Shown here one piece after another: positions 58,377-64,000 of a DNA stretch of 64,000 nucleotides (the stretch's first letter is position 1; the number at the start of each line of letters is the position of its first letter). The translations under genes were made by a program, and so were the position numbers. Source of the DNA: JAVBRD01 sp031548365 (GTDB lineage Bacteria > Bacillota > Clostridia > Christensenellales > UBA1750); NCBI GenBank assembly GCA_031548365.1, contig JAVBRD010000031.1, forward strand, positions 1-64,000, in the 5' to 3' direction. Below the pieces are notes generated by a model. That model saw nothing but the letters and a program-made list of their open reading frames with translations, was not told where the DNA came from and searched no databases.

Positions 58377-58934
58377 ATGTTAACCGCAAGTGAATTTCGC
58401 AAAGGCGTAACCATTGAACTGGATGGCGGCGTTTGGAACATCGTCGATTTCCAGCACGTCAAGCCCGGCAAGGGCGCGGCGTTCGTCCGCACCAAGATCA
58501 AGAACGTCATCAACGGCTCGGTGCTTGAGCGCACGTTCAACCCCACGGACAAGATGCCGAGAGCGCACATTGAGACAAAAGAAATGCAGTACCTCTACAG
58601 TGACGGCGAGTTGTACTACTTCATGGACATCGAGTCCTTCGAGCAGCTCCCGCTCAACCTTGCGCAGGTTGAGGACGCATTGCCCTTTGTCAAGGAAAAC
58701 TCGAATGTCACGGTGCGCTTTTTCAAAGGCGCGGCATTCTCGGTCGAGCCGCCGAACTTCGTCGAGCTGGTCATCACCAAGTGTGAGCCCGGCGCGCGTG
58801 GCGACACGGCGACCAACGTGACCAAGCCCGCGACGCTGGAGACGGGGTACGTCGTTGGTGTGCCGCTCTTCATCAACGAGGGCGAAAAAATCCGAATCGA
58901 CACCCGGACGGGCGAATACATGGAGCGCGCCTGA
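58377..58934 (+). CDS. efp: Elongation factor P
   Basis: A 185-residue three-domain beta protein of standard length. The loop VKPGKGAAFVRTKIKN holds the lysine that is modified in other bacteria and contacts the P-site tRNA. It relieves ribosome stalling at polyproline. TTGGAGGGTTTTAC precedes the ATG. Lysine is present, so modification by an EpmA-type or Bacillus-type pathway is possible, but no such enzyme is in the window. Confidence 0.97.
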   Translation: MLTASEFRKGVTIELDGGVWNIVDFQHVKPGKGAAFVRTKIKNVINGSVLERTFNPTDKMPRAHIETKEMQYLYSDGELYYFMDIESFEQLPLNLAQVEDALPFVKENSNVTVRFFKGAAFSVEPPNFVELVITKCEPGARGDTATNVTKPATLETGYVVGVPLFINEGEKIRIDTRTGEYMERA

Positions 58935-58980
58935 TCTTCTCCGCAACCGAAGGTCCGGACGATGGAAGGAGAACATGATA

Positions 58981-60534
58981 ATGCGGATCGCATTTGATTT
59001 CAACCACGTCATGTCAGAGTATGTTCAGAGCGCTTATGAGAGCATTGCCGCTGAGCTGAACGCGTGCCTTGCGGAAGGGCTGCCCGAAAAATCCGCGGCG
59101 GACGCGCGGAATAAGCTGCATAAGCTGGGCGTGTCGTCCGAAGTGATCGCGTCGCGTTTTGTCACCAGCAAGGAACTTGCCGATCTGTTGCCGCGCCTGC
59201 GCGCCTCCCACAAAAACGTAGAGGCGATGCGCGGGGACGAGCGAAAGATGATGGCGTGGACGCGGCTTCCGTACGAACAGGAAAAGACTGTCTCAGACAT
59301 CAAGATGGCCGCGGGGCGCATCCGCGAGCGGTTCTCTACCTTCGTCGTCTTCGGAATCGGCGGTTCCGCGCTCGGTCCCACGGCGGTACAGACCGCGCTT
59401 AACCATCTGCGCTGGAACGACCTGCCCGAATCAAAACGTCACGGCCCCAAGCTTTACGTGGAAGACAACGTCGATCCCGAGCGCATGTCGTCCCTGCTGG
59501 ACGTCATAGAGCTTGGCTCGACCTGCTTTAACATCGTGTCAAAATCCGGAAACACGTCTGAGACGATGTCACAGTATCTGATGGTTGTCAGCCTCCTCAA
59601 GAAGCATTTCCCGGATGACTGGCATGAACGGATCATCTTTACAACCGACGCGGCGCGCGGCAATCTCCAGGCCATCGCGCGCGGTGAGGCGGCCAAGGGC
59701 AGGACAATCACCTGCTTTACCGTGCCCGACGGCGTCGGCGGGCGCTTCTCCGAGTTGTGCCCGGTCGGCTTGCTCGCGGCGGCGGTTTGCGGCATCAATA
59801 TCGAGGAAATTCTGGCGGGCGCGCAGCTTATGGACACTTGGTGCCGCGAGGACGACCCGATGAGGAACCCTGCGCTGTTGGCGGCGGGCATCATGTACAT
59901 CCTCTCGGAGCTTAAGTCTCCCAAGAAGAACATCAGCGTGATGTTCCCCTACGCGGACAGCCTGCGTTTCATCGCGGACTGGTACGCGCAGCTGTGGGCG
60001 GAGAGTCTGGGTAAAGATCACGCGCAAAACGGGGACTGGAAAGACGAGCCTGCGGGGCAGACACCCGTCAAAGCCGTGGGCGTGACCGATCAGCACTCGC
60101 AGGTGCAGCTCTACACCGAAGGGCCTTTTGACAAGGTCGTGACTTTCCTCTCCGTTAAAGAGTACCGCAGCACGCTGGGCATTCCCGGCGGCGCTATCGA
60201 CTACCCAGACGTCGCGTTCCTCTCCGGCTCTACGTTCGACACGCTCATCCAGAAAGAGCGGGAGGCCACCGAGTACGCGCTCATGGTCAGCGGTAAGCCG
60301 AGCTGGAACATCACCCTGCCTGAGGTGAACGCCAACACCGTGGGCCAGCTCCTCTTCTTTTTCGAGATGATGACCGCTTACGAAGGTGATCTGCTCGGGA
60401 TCGACGCGTTTGACCAACCGGGTGTCGAGGAAGGCAAGAACGCCACGTACGGGCTCTTTGGGCGCAAGGGATTTGAGTACAAGGCGCGTGAACTGTCCGC
60501 AAGACCCGCTAAGAGCAAGGAGTTCATGCTTTAG
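58981..60534 (+). CDS. pgi: Glucose-6-phosphate isomerase
   Basis: A 517-residue SIS-fold isomerase with FGIGGSALGPTAVQTAL, SKSGNTSETMSQYLMV and a C-terminal GIDAFDQPGVEEGKNAT block. It interconverts glucose-6-phosphate and fructose-6-phosphate in glycolysis. The ATG at 58981 has AAGGAG at 9 bases; an in-frame ATG six bases earlier is closer to the site than is usual. It lies 46 bases after efp and may be in the same transcript. Confidence 0.95.
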   Translation: MRIAFDFNHVMSEYVQSAYESIAAELNACLAEGLPEKSAADARNKLHKLGVSSEVIASRFVTSKELADLLPRLRASHKNVEAMRGDERKMMAWTRLPYEQEKTVSDIKMAAGRIRERFSTFVVFGIGGSALGPTAVQTALNHLRWNDLPESKRHGPKLYVEDNVDPERMSSLLDVIELGSTCFNIVSKSGNTSETMSQYLMVVSLLKKHFPDDWHERIIFTTDAARGNLQAIARGEAAKGRTITCFTVPDGVGGRFSELCPVGLLAAAVCGINIEEILAGAQLMDTWCREDDPMRNPALLAAGIMYILSELKSPKKNISVMFPYADSLRFIADWYAQLWAESLGKDHAQNGDWKDEPAGQTPVKAVGVTDQHSQVQLYTEGPFDKVVTFLSVKEYRSTLGIPGGAIDYPDVAFLSGSTFDTLIQKEREATEYALMVSGKPSWNITLPEVNANTVGQLLFFFEMMTAYEGDLLGIDAFDQPGVEEGKNATYGLFGRKGFEYKARELSARPAKSKEFML

Positions 60535-60556
60535 CGTTGAAGTCCATTAGTATGCA

Positions 60557-60586
60557 GCAGGGCACAGGGTTAACCCTGTGCCCTGC
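60557..60586. repeat. Perfect 30-bp palindrome between pgi and the methyltransferase gene
   Basis: GCAGGGCACAGGGTT (60557-60571) is followed directly by its exact reverse complement (60572-60586). It has no T tract on the plus strand and lies 12 bases ahead of the next start codon, overlapping the space where the ribosome site begins. It could fold as a hairpin with no loop bases or serve as a protein-binding operator. Confidence 0.8.
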
Positions 60587-60598
60587 TTGGAGGTAAAC

Positions 60599-61849
60599 AT
60601 GCGCGCGGATAAGACAACGTTCGAAACGAAGCTTGCGCAGTGGCTGACTGACGACAGCCTGATGCGCGCGTTGCTCAGCGCACCTAAAACTAAGGATATG
60701 CTCAGGGTCAAGATTGTGCCCGTGAGCGTGCGTGGGGAGAAGGGGCTTCAGCTTGAGTTTCAAGAACCGGGCGGGAAAGTCAGGCATGCTAATCTCGCTG
60801 CTGGAGAAGCTGTGCGCGCGGTGATCGAGCTGATGGAGGTTTCATTTGGCCAGCTCAACGCGGTGATGTGGGGGCAGGAGGCGCAGGCGGTCGTCAAAAA
60901 AGATTGCTGGCTGATTACGGAGCATGAGATCGCGCGCGAGGGAAAAGCGAGCGAGACGGTTGGTCACGACCGCGAAAAAAACCGGCTCATCGCGGACGGC
61001 CAACCGCTCTCCTTCTTAATCGAGCTTGGCATCATGACGAGCGAGGGTCGTGTTAAGCACGACATGATGGCCAAGTTCAGGCAGATCAACCGTTTTCTTG
61101 AGCTGGTGCGCGACGTCCTGCCCGAGCTGCCGCAGGGGCGGCTGCGCATCATCGATTTCGGGTGCGGCAAGAGCTATTTGACATTCGCGCTTCATCATTA
61201 CATGACGAGCGTGATCGGGCGCGAGGTGGACTTTACCGGCATCGACCTGAAGCGGGACGTCATAGAGCATTGCCAATCGCTTGCGAAGCGCACGGGAGCG
61301 CGCATGAGCTTCATTTGCGGGGACGCGCACGAAGTTGCGCCGGATGGAGCGGACCTGGTCGTCTCACTCCACGCGTGTGACACCGCGACCGATGCTGCGC
61401 TCGCTTGCGCGGTGCGCCTGAAGGCCAAGGCGGTGCTCTCCGTGCCGTGCTGCCATCACGAGCTTACTGCGCAGGCGCGGTGCGATTCGCTTGGCCTCAT
61501 CATGAAACATGGCATATTGCGGCAGCGCTTGTGTGAGATCGCCACCGACGCGCTTCGCGCGCAATTGCTTGAGATTCATGGTTATACCGCGCAAGTCATC
61601 GAGTTCATTGATCCCGACGCGACAGCAAAGAACCTGATGATCCGCGCAGTACATAAAAAAGGAGGTGCGCGGCAAGCGGAAGCGAAGCGCACCGACTACC
61701 GCGCACTCGTCAAGATGCTGGGGGTCGATCCTGCGCTAGGCCGCGCGCTTGATGAAAACGTCGCTGATCCTGCGGGTGGCGGGCAGCGCGGCGATCGCGA
61801 CGCAGATGAGCGTGTCCAGCCCCACGCTGGTCAGGTTGTAGACGCTTGA
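60599..61849 (+). CDS. SAM-dependent methyltransferase (METTL25-like)
   Basis: A 416-residue protein. An N-terminal domain of about 170 residues precedes a Rossmann methyltransferase with RIIDFGCGKSYLTFALHHY (SAM motif I), DFTGIDLKRDVIEHC, GADLVVSLHACDTATDAAL and the CCHHE motif of the Methyltransf_32 group. Targets of this group are unclear, possibly rRNA. GGAGGTAAAC precedes the ATG at 60599. The last 38 codons lie antisense to the convergent thiT gene and read like a Gly/Asp/Arg tail with no family match, so the natural end was probably near 61735. Confidence 0.8.
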   Translation: MRADKTTFETKLAQWLTDDSLMRALLSAPKTKDMLRVKIVPVSVRGEKGLQLEFQEPGGKVRHANLAAGEAVRAVIELMEVSFGQLNAVMWGQEAQAVVKKDCWLITEHEIAREGKASETVGHDREKNRLIADGQPLSFLIELGIMTSEGRVKHDMMAKFRQINRFLELVRDVLPELPQGRLRIIDFGCGKSYLTFALHHYMTSVIGREVDFTGIDLKRDVIEHCQSLAKRTGARMSFICGDAHEVAPDGADLVVSLHACDTATDAALACAVRLKAKAVLSVPCCHHELTAQARCDSLGLIMKHGILRQRLCEIATDALRAQLLEIHGYTAQVIEFIDPDATAKNLMIRAVHKKGGARQAEAKRTDYRALVKMLGVDPALGRALDENVADPAGGGQRGDRDADERVQPHAGQVVDA

Positions 61850-62389
61850 ATAAACCCACGGGTTCTGATCACCTGCGTACTCCGCAAAGAAAATCGCTCC
61901 CGCGATGACGTGAAAAAGCGCGCGCGCAAGGCCGCCGACGAGCGCGGCCGCCGGAAGCTCAAGCGTCTCGGGGAGCCCCTTGCCCCTGAGAAACGCGCCC
62001 ACGCCGATCGCGCCGAACGCCGCGAAGTAGTCGAGCAGCACCTGCATGGGATGAACCACGACCGGGGATTGCACGAACTGCAGCGCGCCGTAGACAAGCC
62101 CGCACATCACGCCCGGAACGCCGCCGTAGGTGAATGCAAACAGGATGATGGGCAGCATGGATCCTGCCGTCACGCTCCCGCCCTGCGGCATTTTCCAAAG
62201 GCGGACATAGGACAGCACGAACGCCAGAGCGATGCACAGCGCGCCGGTGGATAACTTGCGCGCGTTCCACGTTGTGCGCCGCGACGCGATGAGCAGGCCG
62301 ATACCGAACAAGACGAGCAGCGCGATGCCGATCCAACCGGACGAGGAGACCTTGTCGAAACGGAACACGCTCTGGAAAAAGTCAGCCAT
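61736..62389 (-). CDS. thiT: Thiamine transporter ThiT (ECF S component)
   Basis: A 217-residue membrane protein with six helices. The thiamine-binding signatures are YVRLWKMPQGGSVTAGSMLPI and the W-containing helix; YGGVPGVMCGLVYGALQ also matches. It partners the EcfAAT energy-coupling module (not in the window) to import thiamine. AGGAGGAAACTGCC precedes the ATG at 62387-62389. Expression is under a TPP riboswitch with a terminator. The 3' end overlaps the convergent methyltransferase gene by 114 bases. Confidence 0.93.
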   Translation of the reverse strand: MADFFQSVFRFDKVSSSGWIGIALLVLFGIGLLIASRRTTWNARKLSTGALCIALAFVLSYVRLWKMPQGGSVTAGSMLPIILFAFTYGGVPGVMCGLVYGALQFVQSPVVVHPMQVLLDYFAAFGAIGVGAFLRGKGLPETLELPAAALVGGLARALFHVIAGAIFFAEYAGDQNPWVYSSVYNLTSVGLDTLICVAIAALPATRRISDVFIKRAA

Positions 62390-62410
62390 GGCAGTTTCCT
62401 CCTTGCGCCG

Positions 62411-62443
62411 GAAAAGCAAAACCCGTATCCTTTAAGATACGGG
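62411..62443 (-). terminator. Expression-platform terminator of the TPP riboswitch
   Basis: On the minus strand CCCGTATC, a 6-base loop and GATACGGG are followed by TTTTGCTTTT, then directly by the thiT ribosome site. TPP binding upstream would favour this hairpin. Confidence 0.88.
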
Positions 62444-62473
62444 AAACAAAGAAAACGCTGCATTGAGCGTCTC

Positions 62474-62556
62474 TCCGCTTCCCTACGGTGGGATTACCCA
62501 CACAGGTTCAAAGGGTTGGCCCAACGGGCCGTCTCAGCTTTCGCTCCCCCAGCGGT
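62474..62556 (-). promoter_or_regulatory. TPP riboswitch (THI element) controlling thiT
   Basis: The minus strand contains the diagnostic THI-box blocks GCTGAGA and ACCCTTTGAACCTG, then the second conserved arm ending CCGTAGGGAA, within about 80 bases. It lies upstream of a terminator and the thiamine transporter gene, so high TPP should turn thiT off. The blocks and order are those of known TPP aptamers. Confidence 0.95.
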
Positions 62557-62574
62557 ATGAATTTGTCGTACAAG

Positions 62575-62603
62575 AGCATAACCCACGCGGCGCGCGTTGT
62601 CAA
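62575..62603 (-). promoter_or_regulatory. Promoter of the thiT transcript
   Basis: On the minus strand TTGACA (62598-62603), 17 bases, TATGCT (62575-62580). Its -35 overlaps that of the divergent promoter at 62597-62625 by 5 bp. Confidence 0.7.
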
Positions 62604-62625
62604 GCGCGTGGGTAACATGTACGAT
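62597..62625 (+). promoter_or_regulatory. Promoter of the YfbR-type nucleotidase gene
   Basis: TTGTCA (62597-62602), 17 bases, TACGAT (62620-62625), about 58 bases before the start codon. Confidence 0.55.
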
Positions 62626-62683
62626 GACTTACGCGCGGCGCTCTGCGCCGCAGTTCGGTGTAAAAATAAGGAGCTGCGTGCGG

Positions 62684-63271
62684 ATGAATAACACATTTTT
62701 CGCGTACATGTCAAGGCTCAAGCACATCAGGAGATGGGGACTGATGCGCAGCTTTCGTGAAGAAAACGTGGCTGAGCACTGCCATGCGGTCGCAGTGATC
62801 GCGCACGCGCTCTGCGTGATCCACAACGAACGGCACGCGGAGGCGGGGGTGACACTCAGCCCCGCGAGGGCGGCCGAGATTGCGGCATTCCATGAGGCGT
62901 CGGAAGTGATCACAGGCGATCTCGCCACGCCCATCAAGTATTTTAACGATGACATCAGGACGGCGTATAAGCGCATTGAACGCATCGCGGAGGAACGGCT
63001 ACTCGGTATGCTTCCGGGTGACCTGCGCCCGGCGTACGAGACGCTTGTCAATGATCCTTCGTCCTATCCCGAGTGGACGCACGTCAAGGCGGCGGATCGA
63101 ATAGCCGCGTACCTGAAATGCATCGAAGAAAAGAAGAGCGGCAATCATGAGTTTGATCGCGCTCTTCAGGCCATTCGCGAAGACATTGATAAGAGCCCGC
63201 TCCCCGCTGTTGCGGATTTCATGCGCGACTTTGCGCCTGCCTACGAGCTGACGCTGGACGAGCTCAACTGA
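62684..63271 (+). CDS. YfbR-type 5'-deoxynucleotidase (HD family)
   Basis: A 195-residue HD-fold phosphohydrolase matching E. coli YfbR in length. Conserved: RLKHIRRWGLMRSFREENVAEHCHAVA (His ligands), FHEASEVITGDLATPIKY and a C-terminal KAADRIAAYLKCIEEKK. It hydrolyses deoxynucleoside 5'-monophosphates. The canonical HD pair is HE here (FHEASE), a change I believe is common in Clostridial members. AAGGAGCTGCGTGCGG precedes the ATG at 62684. It overlaps the convergent HAD gene by 8 bases. Confidence 0.9.
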   Translation: MNNTFFAYMSRLKHIRRWGLMRSFREENVAEHCHAVAVIAHALCVIHNERHAEAGVTLSPARAAEIAAFHEASEVITGDLATPIKYFNDDIRTAYKRIERIAEERLLGMLPGDLRPAYETLVNDPSSYPEWTHVKAADRIAAYLKCIEEKKSGNHEFDRALQAIREDIDKSPLPAVADFMRDFAPAYELTLDELN

Positions 63272-63893
63272 CCTCCAGCTTATCCGCAAGCTCCGCCATG
63301 CTGCGCGCGGTGAAAACGGCTTGCTCGCACGTTCTGCGGATGTCGGGTTCGAAAAATCCGCCGCGTATGCCCGCGTTCACGCCCGCCATGATGTCGATGT
63401 CGCGGTCGCCGATCATGATGGCGCGCGCGGCATCGACATTGTGCTTTCGCATCAGATGGAGGATGGCCGCAGGGTCGGGTTTGCGAAGGAATCCGTCCGC
63501 GCTGGTCGTACAGTCCGTGAAGCAGTCGGCGAGGCCATAGAACTCAAGGCACCCGAGCGCGGACACCCCTCTGTGCGTGACGAGGTAATTCCGCGCACCC
63601 ATTGATGAGAGTTTCCGCACAAGCGACACCGCGCCTGGGAAAGGCGGCATGGCATCAAACGGCTGGGACTTGTAGAACACGCTGAGCCTTTCGGCAAACG
63701 CGGGCTTGAGCGCGTACTTGCTCATGTAAAACTGGAGCGCTTTTTGCATCGAAATTTTCACGAGATCATGTATCTCGCCAAGGGTTGCGTCAACGCCTTG
63801 TGTGAGCAAGGCGTCGCGCATGCCTTGGACGATCGCGGGGTACGAGTCGAACAGCGTGCCGTCGAAATCCCAGAAAATGTCAGTGTACAGCAT
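63264..63893 (-). CDS. HAD-superfamily phosphatase (Gph-like)
   Basis: A 209-residue HAD hydrolase with motif I FWDFDGTLFDSYPA, the cap after it, motif II LVTHRGVSAL, the lysine in FLRKPDPAAIL and motif IV AIMIGDRDIDIMAG. It resembles phosphoglycolate phosphatase and PpaX. The ATG follows GAGGGTGTAGC inside the end of the upstream gene, which may be a purine nucleoside phosphorylase, so a nucleotide or sugar-phosphate substrate is possible. Confidence 0.87.
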   Translation of the reverse strand: MLYTDIFWDFDGTLFDSYPAIVQGMRDALLTQGVDATLGEIHDLVKISMQKALQFYMSKYALKPAFAERLSVFYKSQPFDAMPPFPGAVSLVRKLSSMGARNYLVTHRGVSALGCLEFYGLADCFTDCTTSADGFLRKPDPAAILHLMRKHNVDAARAIMIGDRDIDIMAGVNAGIRGGFFEPDIRRTCEQAVFTARSMAELADKLEVS

Positions 63894-63894
63894 G

Positions 63895-64000
63895 CTACAC
63901 CCTCGCGATGATATCGGAGATCAGCGCCTCAAAGCGCGGGCGAACCTCGCGACCCGCCGCGAGCACCTCGTCGTGCGAGAGCGGCTGGTCGAGCACGCCC
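63895..64000 (-). CDS. C-terminal fragment, probable purine nucleoside phosphorylase
   Basis: Only the last 34 codons are in the window. They read through LDQPLSHDEVLAAGREVRP to a C-terminal SDIIARV. The block LSHDEVLxAG-R is characteristic of the end of trimeric purine nucleoside phosphorylases. The start lies beyond the window. Its stop is one base from the HAD gene start, so both are in one operon. Confidence 0.6.
   Translation of the reverse strand, partial: GVLDQPLSHDEVLAAGREVRPRFEALISDIIARV

Overview
The window is GC-rich DNA from an endospore-forming Firmicute, most likely a Clostridia-class lineage with sequence features unlike the usual model species. The evidence is a PolC-type replicase, Spo0A, SpoIIGA with pro-sigma-E, a SPOCS/LysM coat-type protein, and the Gram-positive division cluster yggS-sepF-yggT-ylmH-divIVA-lspA-rluD. 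Genes are dense, operons overlap by a few bases, and GTG and TTG starts with good ribosome sites are common. I saw no rRNA, tRNA, insertion sequence, prophage or CRISPR array.

Layout. 0.2-8.4 kb: a sporulation coat-type gene, then two divergent operons of sugar kinases (ROK, two PfkB), HAD phosphatases, a SIS isomerase and a deoxyhypusine-synthase-like protein, fired from overlapping back-to-back promoters. 8.4-16 kb: a chemoreceptor with a sigma-D-like promoter, a ferredoxin-type aldo/keto reductase, spo0A, a DUF218 membrane protein, a PRC-barrel/small membrane protein pair, an oxidoreductase and a DUF2087 regulator with a palindromic operator. 16-26.9 kb: two tandem solute-binding lipoproteins without permeases, a homocysteine methyltransferase, polC, and aspS behind a leader with a 15-codon ORF, competing hairpins and a terminator. 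26.9-36 kb: the rluD to yggS cluster, a HlyD-like gene, a SigB-like sigma with an RsbW-like anti-sigma, sigE and spoIIGA. 36-49.8 kb: phosphate transporter, beta-propeller protein, diguanylate cyclase, an aldo/keto reductase and nucleoside hydrolase operon, an MFS/rhamnosidase/oxidoreductase operon, and a DHH phosphoesterase. 49.9-64 kb: polA, coaE, lytic transglycosylase, peptide-binding lipoprotein, asnS, M24 peptidase, efp, pgi, a methyltransferase, TPP-riboswitch-controlled thiT, a YfbR-type nucleotidase, a HAD phosphatase, and the tail of a probable purine nucleoside phosphorylase.

Regulation is the most striking aspect. Terminators sit directly ahead of ribosome sites in front of thiT (a clear TPP riboswitch), aspS (a leader-peptide attenuator candidate), the MFS operon and the aldo/keto reductase after spo0A. 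Divergent promoters with overlapping -35 boxes occur twice. The aspS leader, with two Asp-codon-bearing small ORFs in place of a T-box, is the best candidate for something undescribed.
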